Below, piece after piece: positions 1 to 11,440 of a stretch of 64,000 nt of DNA. The notes beneath the pieces were generated by a model. It was not told the origin of the DNA, ran no database searches, and worked only from the letters and a program-made list of their open reading frames with translations. The stretch is from Aegilops tauschii subsp. strangulata (taxonomy: Eukaryota; Streptophyta; Magnoliopsida; Poales; Poaceae): the NCBI RefSeq assembly GCF_002575655.3, contig NC_053041.3, forward strand, positions 370,557,054 through 370,621,053, written 5' to 3'. Position 1 is the first letter of the stretch. Each line of letters begins with the position of its first letter. Both the position numbers and the translations under genes were made by a program.

Positions 1-3000
1 AATAAGATAACCCCAAATGCTAGATCCCCGATCGTCCCAACTGGGCTCCACTACTGATCATCAGGAAAAGACACATAGTAACGACCATGTTCCTCGTCGA
101 ACTCCCACTTGAGATCGACCCCATCATCGGCGCTGGCATCGTCGGCACCTGCAACTGTTTTGGTAGAATCTGTGAGTCACGAGGACTCAGCAATCTCACA
201 CCCGCGAGATCAAGACTATTTCAGCTTATAGGAAAGGGAGGTGCAAAGAGGTGGAGCTGCAGCGGCAAAAGCATATATGGTGGCTAACTTGCGCAAAAGA
301 GAGCGAGAAGAGAAGCAACGGAACGGACGTCATCTAGCAATGACCAAGAAGTGATCCTGAACACCTACTTACGTCATGCATAACTCAGACCGTGTTCACT
401 TCCCGGACTCCGCCGAGAAGAGACCATCACGGCTACACACGCAGTTGATGTATTTTACTGGGGTCAAGTGCCAAGTTCTCTACAACCGGACATTAACAAA
501 TTCCCATCTGCCTCATAACCGCGGGCACGGCTTCCGAAAGATAATACCCTGCATGGGTGTCCCAACTTAGCCCATCATAAGCTCTCACGGTCAACGAAGG
601 ATAAACCTTCTCCCGGAAAGACCCGATCAGTCTCGGAATCCCGGTTTACAAGACATTTCGACAATGGTAAAACAAGACCAGCAAAGCCTCCCGAATGTGC
701 CGACAAATCCCGATAAGAGCTGCACATATCTCGTTCTCAGGGCACACCGGATTGTCCAAGCTTCCGATAGGCCAGCCCAGAGTTGCCCCTGGTGGCCACC
801 GGCGACTGACAGTTTGGACCAATACTCAGAGGAGCACTGGCCCGGGGGTTTAAAATAAAGATGACCCTCGGGCTCTAGAAAACCCGGGGGAAAAAGGCAT
901 AGGTCGCAAATGGTAAAACCAAGGTTGGGCCTTGCTGGAGGAGTTTTATTCAAGGCGAACTGTCAAGGGGGTCCCATAAATCACCCGACCGTGTAAGGAA
1001 CGCAAAATCAAGGAACATAATCCCGGAATATCAATAACTAGGGCGGCAAGAGTGGAACAAAACACCAGGCATAAGGCCGAGCCTTCCACCCTTTACCAAA
1101 TATATATAGATGCATTAATTAAATAAGAGATATTGTGATATCCCAACATATCCATGTTCCAACATGGAACAACTTCAACTTCACCTGCAACTAGCAACGC
1201 TATAAGAGGGGCTGAGCTAAAGCGGTAACTTAGCCAAACAACGGTTTGCTAGGAAAGGATGGTTAGCGGCTGATATGGCAATATGGGAGACATGATATAG
1301 CAAGTGATAGGTAGCGGAGCATGGCAATAGAGCGAACAACTAGCAAAGCAAAGATAGAAGTTATTTCGAGGGGTGGTCATCTTGCCTGCAAGGTTCTCAG
1401 AGTTGTCGAAAGCTTGATCCTCGTAAGCGTACTCAACAGGTTCCTCGTTCACGAACTCGTCTCCCAGCTCTACCCAAGACAAGAACACAAACAAACGGAA
1501 CCACAATCAACCATGAGAAATGCGCAAGCAACATGATGCAAAACATGTATGATATGCGAGATATGATATGCGATGCATATGCGTGCTCCGGAAGGAAAAT
1601 GATGAACATGTCAGTAACTTGGCAAACCAAGCATGCCACTGGAAAGGTGAGATGATTTCGGTCCAAATCGATATAAAGATCACCGGAATCAGATGCACGG
1701 TTTGCAAATGGCAAGCAAAACAAGAATGACACGAATCTACGATTAACAGCAAGATAGCACTTAAAATGCAACAAGTAACAATGCTACAGGAGATGCTTGA
1801 CAAAAGATGAACACTGAGCTACGGCTAGATCACAACATATCAAGCTCAAACAAGCATGGCAAAAGTGCAAAAGATAACAGGTTCACAGACTTGGTGAAAA
1901 ACTGGACATGGCAGAAAACAGCATCAGGTAGCAATGTTCAGAGCACGAAATCAACATGCTACAGGAACTTAACATAGCAAAACAAGGCATGGCAGTGTTC
2001 TCCTAAAAGCACATAACAAAAGTCCGTTACTGACCATAAGCCAAAAAGGACCAGAAGATATGATGGCAAGCATGTAAACATAGCAAGTTTCGTTATCAGG
2101 TTTCAGACTTAGCAGAAAGCAGAGCATGGCAGAAATAATAATATGTAGGCCTCTTTGTGAGCTTGATGCACTCACTACAGAGCAATGCATGACAAAGCAA
2201 GCACACCTACAGCACGATGGCATGTTTATTATGCTAACCATGGCAAGAACACAAGCATAGCATGTATGGATCAACTACAATAAGCTTGGTAAAATTGCAT
2301 ATCATGTTAAGAATCTGCCAGAAATATTTTATAGCAAAAGTAGAGCAAGATTGAGTCATGCTATGGCACTCCATAATTTCAAAAAATTGCAGGAATGGAT
2401 CAATTACAACTATAGCTACAAAACATCCTTAGTAAACATCTCCAAAATATGCATGGATCTCTCTGTAGCATCAAGTTTACATGGCAACAAAATAACAGCA
2501 GACAAGGACTTGGAGAAATCACTCACCAAGTCCCTGAAATCAGAAATATTACGGAGCCTACTTTGCATGCTTGTGCTAGTCACCACAGAGATCACAAAAA
2601 TACATGGACTACACCAGTGGAAAGATGGCATGGCATACTTCAAAACACATGTAGAGCTCATGCCCATAAGATGCACAGATTTAAAGATACAAAAAAGACA
2701 AATCTCCAAGTTCTGCTAAGAACCAGAGAATAACAGCAACTAGCCCTCTTCCAACAGAGATTTGGGCATCAATATGACCTCTAATGAACATGGTACAATT
2801 CAAAAAAATGAAGAGCATCACGAGACGAACAATTTGACATATTACACGCGCGAATCAGAGCTACATGCAAGGAGTTATGGCATCACGAACAGGGGCATGT
2901 GCTGGAAAAATATCAAGACTTAGAAAAAATAAGGGCACGAGAAAGTCAACGGGGCTACCGAGATCTGGATCGGGACTCGCTCGAGCTCGGGCTTGGGCTC

Positions 3001-3959
3001 GGGGCTCCGGCCGCCGGAGTTGGAGTGGAGGCGGCGGGCCGGCGACGGAGGAGGGCGCCGGAGGGCGCGGGGGAGAGGCGGCGAGGGGCGCCGGCGGCAC
3101 GGGCGCCGGCGGGCGCGGCGAGCCGCGGCGGGGCCGGCCGGCGATGGCCGCGGCGGCGGCGGCGGCGAGCAAGGCGGCGGCGGCGCGGGCGCAGTGGAGG
3201 CGGCAGGCGCGGGGCGCGGGCGGCGGTGAACGGGCCGGCGGGCCCGCGGCGGGCTCGCGGGCCGGCGCGGTGGAGAAGGCGGCGGCGACACGTGGCGTCT
3301 TCGGATTCGCCGGGGCGCGGCGGCGGACGCTGTCCGGCGCGGGCAGACGTTGTCCGGCGGCGCGAGGTGGAAGACGTTAGGGTTAGACTGCGATTTCGTT
3401 TTTCGGGATGCTCACATATTAATAGGTAGAGGGAGCTAGGAGGCTCCAAATGAGGTGCGGTTTTCGCCCACACGATCGTGATCGAACGACCTAGAGCATG
3501 GAAGAGAGTTTGGTGGGTTTTGGGCTGGTTTTGGAGGGGTTTTTTGCTGGACACTCAAATGGACTTTGCGGATGCCCGCTTAACCGTTGGAGTACCAAAC
3601 GACCTCCGAATGGAACGAAACTTGACCGGTGGTCTCCGGGTGGTATAATAAGGCCACCTGACAAGCCTCGGTCCATTCCGAGAAAGTTTGACACACGCAC
3701 ACGAAAGAAAACAAGAGGGGTGCACCGGAGGAGATTGGAGCGCCGGATTGGAAAACGGACAACGGGGAAAATGCTCGGATGCATGAGACGAACACGTATG
3801 CAAATGCAATGCGCATGATGACATGATATGAAAATGCATGACATGACAAAAAGCAAAACGAAAGACAAAACCCGACAACGGAGGGAAAATCATAACACAT
3901 AACCGGAAATGGCAAGAGTCGGAGTTACAAATATGGCAAGTTACATGCGGGGTGTTACA
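1..3959 (-). mobile_element. Partial LTR retrotransposon end (family uncertain), minus orientation
   Basis: The plus strand ends here with ...GGTGTTACA, so the sense strand begins TGTAACACCCCGC at 3959, a typical LTR 5' terminus. Inside are AT-rich stretches (1080-2860), a very GC-rich block (about 2990-3360) and more AT-rich sequence, the profile of a long Triticeae LTR. No gag or pol homology is visible in either strand, and the overlapping ORFs in the GC block are compositional artefacts. The other end lies outside the window, so LTR versus internal sequence cannot be separated below about 1 kb. It abuts an Angela-like LTR fragment at 3960-3965 and probably inserted into it. The text resembles high-copy Triticeae Gypsy LTRs, but the family name is not certain. 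Confidence 0.6.
2990..3360. other. GC-rich low-complexity core of the LTR
   Basis: This stretch is dominated by GGC, GCG and CGG runs and is open in nearly every frame on both strands. That is the signature of biased composition, not of a gene: the translations are Ala/Arg/Gly/Pro-rich and none shows a domain. It sits within the putative LTR and may be its promoter or leader region. Confidence 0.6.
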
Positions 3960-3964
3960 AGATT

Positions 3965-4758
3965 CATCATGTAATCTAGTTAGTTTTGTTAGGGCTGATC
4001 CCTAGTATCCACTATGTTCCGAGATTGATGTTGCTATGACATTGCCATGCTTAATGCTTGTCACTGTGGGCCCGGGTGCCATGATTTCAGATCTGAACCA
4101 TTTATGTTATCACCATTATATCTATGTTCTAGATCTAATCTTGCAAGTTATAGTCACCTACTACGTGTTATGATCCGGCAACCGCGGAGTGACAATAGTC
4201 GGGACCACTCCCGGTGATGACTGTAGTTTGAGGAGTTCATGCATTCACCGTGTGTTAATGCTTTGTTCTGGTTCTCTATTAAAAGGAGGCCCTAATATCC
4301 CTTAGTTTCCAATAGGACCCCGCTGCCATGGGAGGGTAGGACAAAAGATGTCATGCAAGTTCTTTCCATAAGCACGTATGACTATTTACGGAATACATGC
4401 CTACATTATATTTATGAACTGGAGCTAGTGCCGTATCGCCCTAGGTTATAACTATCACATGATGAATATCATCCAACAAATTATCGATCCAATGCCTACG
4501 AATTTCTCTTATATTGTTCCTCCTAAGTTACTACTGCTATCGTTACTATTACTGCTACTACTATTATCAAAACTATCATATTACTTTGCTACTGATCACT
4601 TTGTTGCAGATAATTAATCTCTAGGTGTGGTTGAATTGATAACTCAGCTGCTAATACTTACAAATATTCTTTGGAACCCCTTGTGTCGAATCTATAAATT
4701 TGGGTTGAATACTCTACCCTCAAAAATTGTTGTGATCCCATATACTTGTGGGTTATCA
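3965..4758 (+). mobile_element. 3' part of an Angela-like (BARE/WIS/Angela) Copia LTR
   Basis: The text matches the 3' half of the LTR of the Triticeae Angela/BARE-1/WIS group as I know it: a stretch beginning GGGCTGATCCCTAGTATC, AAAAGGAGGCCCTAATATCC, and the terminus ending CTTGTGGGTTATCA at 4758. The 5' half is missing; the neighbouring minus-strand LTR begins at 3959 and probably split it, with the rest outside the window. Its 3' end falls inside the integrase region of the Gypsy element on its right, so it inserted into that element. No coding sequence. Confidence 0.8.
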
Positions 4759-5293
4759 CTGTGATCAGCACTACTAGTTGGAATAGCTTCTACCCACTTA
4801 GTAACATAATCAACAACAACCAAAATATGAGTATACCCATTAGAGGAAGGAAAAAGTCCCATGTAATCAAATCCCCAAACATCAAATGGTTCAACAACAA
4901 GTTAATAATTCATAGGCATTTCTTGACACTTACCGATATTACCTATTCTTTGACATTCATCACAAGATAAGACGAACTTATGAGGATCCTTGAAGAGAGT
5001 AGGCCAATAAAACCCAGATTGCAATACCTTGTGAGCAGTTTTGTCTGCGCATGATGTCCACCATAAGCTTCGGAGTGACATTTCTGTAGGATTTGTTCCT
5101 GTTCATGCTCAGGTACACAACGTCTAATAATACCATCTACACCTTCTTTATAAAGATGTGGGTCATCCCAAAAGTAATGTCTTAAATCATAGAAGAATTT
5201 TTTTCTTTTGTTGGTAAGTAAAGCTAGGGGGTATGTATTTAGCAACAATATAATTAGCATAGTCAGCATACCAAGGTGTACTGTTAGAAACAT
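4759..5293 (-). pseudogene. Gypsy integrase, N-terminal part, frameshifted and truncated
   Basis: Integrase would join the element's cDNA to the chromosome. The best frame (5293-4943) holds the zinc-binding N-terminal region: HLYKEGVDGIIRR, then CHSEAYGGHHAQTKLL (His/Cys pattern of HHCC type). The frame is lost shortly after, near 5040, and the continuation (DECQRIGN-like Cys residues, then the start of the catalytic core around WGFDYMG and VVVDYVTKW) is spread over other frames down to 4759. The core is cut at the Angela-like LTR junction, so the catalytic triad is incomplete. It is offset from the RNase H frame by a shift near the A-rich run at about 5190-5200. Confidence 0.75.
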
Positions 5294-6086
5294 TTATTGC
5301 AGCTAATTGCTCATCAGGAAAACTATCATCAATAGGTAGTGGGTCATCAAGAACATTCTCCAACCTAGACAGGTTATCAGCTACGGGGTTCTCCGCTCCT
5401 TTTCTATCAGTGATATGCAAATCAAATTCTTGTAGCAAGAGAACCCATCGAATAAGCCTAGGTTTGGCATCTTTCTTTTCCATAAGATACTTTATTGCAG
5501 CATGATCAGTGTGAACAATTACTTTTGAATCCACAATATAGGATTTAAATTTATCACAAGCAAACACCACTGCTAGAAATTCTTTTTCAGTAGTAGCGTA
5601 ATTTCTTTGTGCACTGTCTAGAGTTTTACTTTCGTAGTGAATAACATTCAGTTTCTTATCAACTCTTTGTCCTAGAACAGCACCAATAGCATAATCACTA
5701 GCATCACACATAATTTCAAAAGGCAAGTTCCAATCAGGTGGTTGAATAATAGGTGCAGAAATTAAGGCTTTCTTGAGTGTTTCAAAGGCTTCTAAACAAT
5801 CATCATCAAAAACAAAAGGAATATCGTTTTGCAAAAGATTTGTAAGCGGCCTAGAAATTTTAGAGAAGTCTTTGATAAATCTCCTATTGAAACCAGCATG
5901 ACCAAGGAAACTACGAATACCTTTGATATCTTTAGGACATGGCATTTTCTCAATTGCATAAACCTTAGCTTTGTCCACCTCAATACCTCTTTCAGAAATT
6001 TTATGGCCCAAAACAATACCTTTGTTAACCATAAAGTGGCGCATCTCCCAATTCAAGACAAGATTTGTGTGCTCACATCTCTGCAA
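5187..6086 (-). pseudogene. Gypsy RT C-terminus plus RNase H fragment
   Basis: About 299 codons stay open here. The first part is the end of reverse transcriptase and the connection ([22 protein letters not shown]). RNase H follows; it degrades the RNA strand of the RNA-DNA hybrid. Its acidic residues are visible in [37 protein letters not shown] and NPVADNLSR. The first in-frame codon lies just after an in-frame TGA (6090-6092) that separates it from the main RT fragment. The frame is lost again near 5190. Apart from these two breaks the domain looks well preserved. Confidence 0.85.
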
Positions 6087-6089
6087 AAC

Positions 6090-6683
6090 TCAATCAAGAT
6101 TGCTTAAAAAATCATCAAAAGATTTCCCATAAACAACAAAGTCATCCATGAAAACCTTAACAATCTTTTCACAAAAGTCAGAGAATATAGCAGTCATGCA
6201 TCTTTGAAAGGTAGCAGGTGCATTGCATAAACCGAAAGGCATACGTCTATAAGCATAAGTTCCAAAAGGACAAGTAAAAGTGGTCTTTTCTTGATCAGGT
6301 TGAGAAATAGTTATTTGTGAAAAACCAGAATATCCATCAAGGAAGCAAAAATGTGTGTGCTTAGATAATCTTTCTAGCATTTGATGAATTAAAGGCAGAG
6401 GGTAATGATCTTTTCTAGTTGCTTTGTTTAATTTTCTGAAATCAATTACCATTCTATAGCCTGTAACAATTCTTTGTGGAATAAGTTCATTCTTTTCATT
6501 AGGAACAACAGCAATACCTCCTTTCTTAGGGACACAATGGACAGGACTTACCCATCTACTATCAGCTATAGGATAGATAATACCTGCTTCCAGAAGTTTT
6601 AATATTTCCGTTCTTACCACTTCTTTCATCTTCGGATTTAACCGACGTTGGTGATCAACAACGGGTTTAGCATCAGGTTCCAT
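6090..6683 (-). pseudogene. Gypsy reverse transcriptase (fingers/palm) fragment
   Basis: Reverse transcriptase copies element RNA to DNA. Visible motifs are YRMVIDFRKLNKAT, FCFLDGYSGFSQI (first catalytic Asp), TYAYRRMPFGLCNAPATFQRCM and VFMDDFVVYGKS (the DD pair of the YxDD box, here FMDD). The fragment ends at an in-frame TGA at 6090-6092. The downstream frame continues without offset, so this is a point nonsense mutation and not an indel. A CGA arginine codon changed by C-to-T at a methylated CpG would produce it (inference). Upstream it overlaps the protease-RT linker in another frame. Confidence 0.9.
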
Positions 6684-7099
6684 ATTAATCTTGTGCTGAC
6701 ATAGATTGGAATGATGCCCTTAAGATCATCAAGAGTATATCCAATAGCAGCTCGGTGCTTCCTTAGAACTTTCAATAATCTTTCTTCTTCATGTTCTGAA
6801 AGGTTAGCATTAATAATAACAGGATAAATCTTTTTCTCATCGAGATAAGCATATTTGAAAGCGTTAGGTAACTGTTTTAATTCAAACACAGGATCACCTT
6901 TAGCTGGAGGAGGACCTCCTAGAGTTTCAATAGGCAAATTGTGCTTAAGCAGAGGTTGTTGTTCGAACAAGATTCTATCTATTTCATTTCTGTCGTGCAT
7001 ATGCAAATCATTTTCATGGTCTAGCAGATATTGTTCTAAAGGATCAGTAGAAGGTACAACAATAGAAGCAAGACCAATAATTTTATCCTTACTAGGCAA
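6638..7099 (-). pseudogene. Gypsy protease-RT linker fragment
   Basis: 153 codons upstream of RT, including VFELKQLPNAFKYAYLDEKK and HEEERLLKVLRKHRAAIGYTLDDLKGI, the conserved lead-in to plant Gypsy reverse transcriptases. It has no catalytic role of its own that I can name. The frame differs from both the protease fragment before it (shift near 7095) and the RT fragment after it (shift around 6660-6700), so each junction is an indel. Confidence 0.75.
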
Positions 7100-7511
7100 T
7101 TCTTTTTATGAGGTTTTCTACTAAACTTGAAAATTTGAACTTATGAGACTCATCACCAAAGCTAACACCGACAGTTTGTTTCTCACAATCTATTTTAGCA
7201 TTAACAGTTTTCAAGAAAGGTCTACCAAAGATAATGGGACAAAAGTCATCCTGTGGGGAACCAAGAACAAGAAAATCAGTAGGGTATTTTATTTTCCCAC
7301 ACAAGACTTCAACATCTCTTACAATCCCAAGTGGTGTGATGGAGTCTCTATTAGTAAGTTTAATAGTAACAACTATGCCTTCTATTTCAGCGAGTGCTAT
7401 GTCATTCATAATTTCTTGATATAAGGTAAAAGGAATAGCATGCACGATAGCACCTATGTCGCATAAACCCTGATAACAGTGATCTCCTATTTTAACTGAG
7501 ACAACGGGCAT
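7092..7511 (-). pseudogene. Gypsy aspartic protease fragment
   Basis: The retropepsin-like protease cleaves the Gag-Pol polyprotein. The active-site loop reads LCDIGAIVHAIP, with the catalytic Asp in the D-x-G-A context, and the flap/second-strand region follows (GIVRDVEVLCGKIKYPTDFLVL, then CPIIFGRPFL). Length fits a single protease module. The C-terminal side ends in a different frame from the RT linker. Whether the enzyme would fold is unknown, but the polyprotein frame around it is broken. Confidence 0.8.
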
Positions 7512-7963
7512 GCCAAGAACGGTCTATGTTTATCTTTCCCATCGGTTTTGGCAATTCTAGCAGCTTCACCAACGAAGTAAATAACATGCCCATCAATATT
7601 GTCGACCAAGAGATCCTTAACCATAGGAACACTAGGTTCTACTTTGATTTGCTCAGGGGGTTTAGGTGCTTTGATATTACTTCTACGGACCATAGTTGAA
7701 ACCTTAGCATGTTCTTTTATCTTAACAGGAAAAGGTGGTTTCTCGATGTAAGCAGTAAGAACAACTGGATCAACATTGTAGATGATAGTTTCTTCTTTAG
7801 CAACTACCGGTTCTTTAATTTTTTCTTTAATAGGGGGATGATATTTAAACCAGTTCTCTTTAGGGAGATAAACATGAGTAGCAAAAGATTCACAGAAAGA
7901 GGCTACTATCTCAGAATCAAGTCCATATTTAGTGCTAAACTTTTGAAAAGCATCGGTATGCAT
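7487..7963 (-). pseudogene. Gypsy Gag C-terminal / Gag-protease spacer fragment
   Basis: 158 codons that follow the Gag core and precede the protease: a Lys/Glu/Pro-rich linker (PPIKEKIKEPVVAKEE; KAPKPPEQIKVEPSVPMVKD), then GHVIYFVGEAARIAKTDGKDKHRPF. I see no zinc knuckle. It overlaps the protease frame by 25 bases, which indicates a frameshift rather than a natural overlap. Role by position only: it links nucleocapsid-type sequence to the protease. Confidence 0.65.
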
Positions 7964-8020
7964 AAAAGATTTAAAATAATCAAACTTAAGCTTAATACCT
8001 GACTCTTTACCTTCGTCGAG

Positions 8021-8684
8021 TTACCAATCTTCAGAGTTGCATTTAATGCTGTCCAAGAGGTCCCGCCTGAATTCAATAGTCTTCTTCATAAAAGAACCGG
8101 TACAAGAAGTATCAAGTATGGATTGACCATTACGAGAAAGCCTAGCATAGAAGTTTTGAATGATAATTTCTCTCAAGAGCTCATGATTGGGGCATGAATA
8201 TAACATTGACTTAAGACTCCCCCAAGCTAGAGCGATACTTTCTCCTTCACGAGGCCAAAAATTACATATATAATTCTGATCACGATGAACTAGATGCATA
8301 GGATAATTTTTTTTGATGGAATTCCAATTTCAACCGATTCCAATTCCAAGATCCAATATCATCGCATAGCCTATACCATGTCAATGCCTTTCCCTTCAAA
8401 GGTAAAGGGAAAAACTTCTTCTTAGCTTCATCTCCGGGTAAACCTGCAAGCTTAAACAATCCACAAATTTCATCCAGATATATAGAGTGCATATCAGGAT
8501 GTTCGGTTCCATCTCCTGCATAAGGATTAGCTAGTAGTTGTTCTATCATACCCGAAGGAGTTTCATATTCAGTATTTTCAGTAGGTGCAGTGGGTTGAGG
8601 GGCAACTAATTGTGGTTCCGATCGAGGTGAAGATACCTCGAACAAACCCCTCAAAGAATTGTTCTCCATAGTAACAAGTGACAA
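8021..8684 (-). pseudogene. Gypsy Gag core, frameshifted
   Basis: Gag forms the virus-like particle. The first frame (8684-8280) carries YLDEICGLFKLAGLPGDEAK and PLPLKGKALTWYRLCDDIGS, the plant Gypsy retrotransposon gag signature. The second frame (8299-8021) continues with NFWPREGESIALAWGSLKSM and LLREIIIQNFYARLS. The switch is at about 8300 in an eight-base A run (plus-strand T run), a classic slippage site. The start may be either Met at 8684 or the one five codons later. The PBS lies about 65 bp upstream. Confidence 0.8.
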
Positions 8685-8750
8685 TAAATTTCAGCACATT
8701 GTAATAATTTTTTCCTTACCAATTTCCACTTACCAAGAGCGCTTCACTCC

Positions 8751-8768
8751 CCGGCAACGGCGCCAGAA
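8751..8768 (-). other. Primer-binding site, tRNA-Asp type
   Basis: The sense strand reads TGGCGCCGTTGCCGGGGA-like sequence (plus strand CCCCGGCAACGGCGCCAG), the complement of a tRNA-Asp 3' end used by plant Athila-type Gypsy elements. It lies just inside the 5' LTR. Confidence 0.85.
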
Positions 8769-8776
8769 AAGAGCCT

Positions 8777-10045
8777 TGATGACCCACAAGTATAGGGGAT
8801 CAATTGTAGTCCTTTTGATTAGTAGGAGTGTCGAACCCAACGAGGAGCAGAAGGAAATGACAAGTGGTTTTCAGCAAGGTAATGTCTGCAAGCGCTGAAA
8901 GTGTAAGTAACAGATAATTTCAGAAGCATTAAACTTTTGGATCTAACCATAGCATTAAACTTTTGGATCCGCAACTACGAGAAAAGTATTAAGATAGAAT
9001 CTAACCATAGCATTAAACTTTTGGATCCAAATCGGTCCCTTACGAAGTAGCACATAAACTAGGGTTTAAGCTTCTGTCACTCTAGCAACCCATCATCTAA
9101 TAACTACTCCACAATGCATTCCCTTAGGCCCAAATATGGTGAAGTGTCATGTAGTCGACGTTCACATGACACCACTAAGGGAATCACAACATACATATTA
9201 TCAAAATATCGAACACATATCAAGTTCACATGATTACTTGCAACATGATTTCTCCCGTGACCTCAAGAACAAAAGTAACTACTCATAAGTGATAAAAATG
9301 TTCATGATCAGAGGGGTACTAAATAGCATAATGGACCTGAACATATAATCTTCCACCCAATAAACCATATAGTGATCAACTACAAGATGTAATCAACACT
9401 ACTAGTCACCACAGGTACCAATCTGAGGTTCCGGTACAAAGATTGAACACAAGAGATGAACTAGGGTTTGAGAGGAGATGGTTCTGGTGAAGATGTTGGT
9501 GAAGATTGGCCTCCCCAAGATGAGAGGGTTGTTGGTGATGATGATGACGATAATTTGCCCCTCCGGGAGGGAAGTTCCCCCGGCGGAATCGCTCCGCCGG
9601 AGGGCAAAAGTGCTCCTGCCCAAGTTCCACCTCGAGACAGTGGCACTCCATCCCGAAAGTCCTCTTTTGGTTTTTTCTAGGTCAAAATGACTTATATACC
9701 AGAAGATGGGCACCGGAGGTGGTCCGAGGAGGGCACAACCCACCAGGGCGCGCCCAGGTGGGTTGTGCCCACCTGGTGGGCCCCCTCTGGTAGTTATTCG
9801 CTCCAATAATTCTTATTTATTCCATAATATTCCTCGTGAAGTTTCATCTCATTTGGAGTTGTGCAGAATAGTTAGCCTGACGTAGCTTTTCCAGGTCTAG
9901 ATTTCCAGCTGCCAGAATTCTCCCTCTTTGTGTGAACCTTGCATATTATGAGAGAAAAGGCATTAGAATTACTCCAAAAAGCATTATTATGCATAAAAAC
10001 ATTATAAATAACAGTAGGTAAACATGATGCAAAATGGACATGTCA
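8777..10045 (-). repeat. 5' LTR of the Athila-type Gypsy element
   Basis: 1269 bp that on the plus strand begin TGATGACCCACAAG and end GGACATGTCA, so the ends are TG...CA. In the sense direction a TATA box (GGTATATAAG, 9691-9700) lies about 30-40 bp downstream of a strong palindrome with 14-bp arms at 9731-9744 and 9757-9770. Three near-identical AGCATTAAACTTTTGGATC units (8928-9029) form a small tandem repeat. The element's other LTR is not in the window, so insertion age cannot be read from LTR divergence. Confidence 0.8.
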
Positions 10046-10991
10046 ATCTTCATTGAATATGTGGGAGTCAATATGGGCATCCAGGAGTCGCTATTGATTA
10101 TTGATCGGAGAGGTGTCTCGGTCATGACTAGATGTTCTCAAACCCATAGGGTCACACACTTAAAGTTCGATAACGCTAGGGTAGTATTGGGATATACATA
10201 GTGGTAAGTCTAAAGGTAGTTCGGAGTCTCGCTGGGATCCGGGGCATCACGAGGAGCTCCAGAATGGTTTGAAGGTAAAGATTTATAGGAAACTATTTTT
10301 TAGGGTTCCGAAAAAGTTTGGGAATTTTCAGTAGAGTGTCGGGAAGGTTCCGGAGGTTCCACCGTGGGGCCCAATGACCCAGGAACGGCCCACATAGACT
10401 GAGGGGTGAGGCAACAGCCCACATGGGCTAGCCACACTAGCCCCCAAGGCCCGTGTCATTTAAATCTAGAGATGAGACATAATCTCTAAATTTAAAGGGA
10501 TTTATCCCTTGTGGTCGGCCCAAGGATGGTTTTGGCCACCCCTTCATGCCCCCTATACTATATAAACAGAGGGAAGGCGCAAGGGAGGAGCAGCCCATCC
10601 ATTGCTAGCCGCAGCCTCTCGCATCTCCCTCCAACTCCTCGTCTGGTTGGCTTGGCGAAGCCATGTCGGAGTTCCACTGCCACCACCACCACCACGTCGT
10701 TGTGTTGGTTAAAATCCCATCTACCTATTCCCCCTCACTTGCTGGATCAAGAAGGAGGAGACGCCACCGAGTCGTGCATGTGGAGATCTCGGAGGTGCCG
10801 CTCGTGCGGTGCTTGGATCGGATTGGATCGTGACGAAAGTACGGCTACGCCAACCACAATCATTAGATCATTAACGCTTTCGGTCTACAATGCTACGTAT
10901 ACACACTCCCCTCTCATTTCTAGCATCTCCATAGAATAGATCTTGGGTGTTTCATAGGAAAAAAAATTTGTTTTCGATGAAACGTTCCCCA
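10046..10991 (+). repeat. Copia 5' LTR (5' end lost at the Gypsy junction)
   Basis: The LTR ends ...ACGTTCCCCA at 10991, just before the PBS. Its 5' start is missing because the neighbouring Gypsy element inserted into it at 10045/10046. A TATA box (ACTATATAAAC) is at 10558-10567, and the transcript start is presumably some 30 bp downstream. The ORF of 142 codons across 10511-10939 is R-region/leader sequence with no domain and is not called a gene. Confidence 0.7.
10559..10566 (+). promoter_or_regulatory. TATA box of the Copia LTR promoter
   Basis: TATATAAA in a GC-rich surrounding, in the LTR position where plant Copia promoters lie. Inferred from sequence only. Confidence 0.6.
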
Positions 10992-10995
10992 TCAG

Positions 10996-11008
10996 TGGCA
11001 TCATGAGC
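10996..11008 (+). other. Copia primer-binding site, degenerate initiator-Met type
   Basis: TGGCATCATGAGC resembles the usual tRNA-iMet-complementary site TGGTATCAGAGC with a few differences. It follows the LTR end by four bases. The mismatches fit an old, inactive copy. Confidence 0.6.
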
Positions 11009-11177
11009 TAGGTCTATTCGTAGATGTTATGCACGAGTAGAACATAAACTAATTGCGGGCATAGATGTTCAGATTGCTTATCTCCCTTGTTATTTTTGGA
11101 TTTGACGGTATTGTGGGATGAAGCGGCCTGGACCAACTTTACTTGTCCTCGCACAAGAGACGGATTCCACGAGTAGC

Positions 11178-11440
11178 CACTACAAAAAAAAGACACATCC
11201 GTGACATTTTGGGCCGAACGAAATTTTTTTCTGTCATACATATGACACTTCTATGACGATAATTGTGACAAAACCCGGTATCATCATAGATGTGGTGGGC
11301 TCCTACTTCTATGACAAAAAATCATGACAGAAAATGGGCTTTTCGTCCTGGGCGGGCCGGAGATGCAGCTGCATGACATTCTTTGGGCCGTCCATGACGG
11401 AAAAAACCATGGTAGAAGCAAGGGGGAGGAAAATTTCGGG
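11178..11440. repeat. Left terminal and subterminal repeats of the CACTA element
   Basis: After the terminal CACTACAAAAAAA the sequence holds repeated ATGACA/ATGACG words in both orientations (for example around 11235, 11247, 11251, 11312, 11325, 11372, 11394). The right end (24190-24439) has the same kind of repeats, including CACTTCTATGAC-like words shared with this end. Such clusters are transposase-binding regions in known CACTA elements; binding here is inferred. Confidence 0.65.

Larger units (their letters stand above)
4759..10045 (-). mobile_element. Truncated Athila-type Gypsy retrotransposon
   Basis: Minus-strand element with, in sense order: 5' LTR (10045 to 8777), PBS complementary to tRNA-Asp (8751-8768), gag, protease, RT, RNase H and the start of integrase. 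The 3' part of pol, the polypurine tract and the 3' LTR are missing where the Angela-like LTR begins at 4758. The domain order PR-RT-RH-IN identifies Ty3/gypsy; the PBS type and the gag and RT style point to the Athila lineage. The reading frame is broken at least four times, so this copy is dead. It interrupts the LTR of the Copia element that continues at 10046. Confidence 0.85.

Noticed and set aside
2861..3554. Overlapping ORFs of 100-199 codons on both strands, looking like Arg/Ala/Gly/Pro-rich proteins
   Set aside because: All frames are open because the DNA is about all G and C; no domain, and the position is inside a putative LTR.
10511..10939. 142-codon plus-strand ORF
   Set aside because: Lies in the Copia LTR and R region downstream of its TATA box; no domain and no sign of splicing or conservation.
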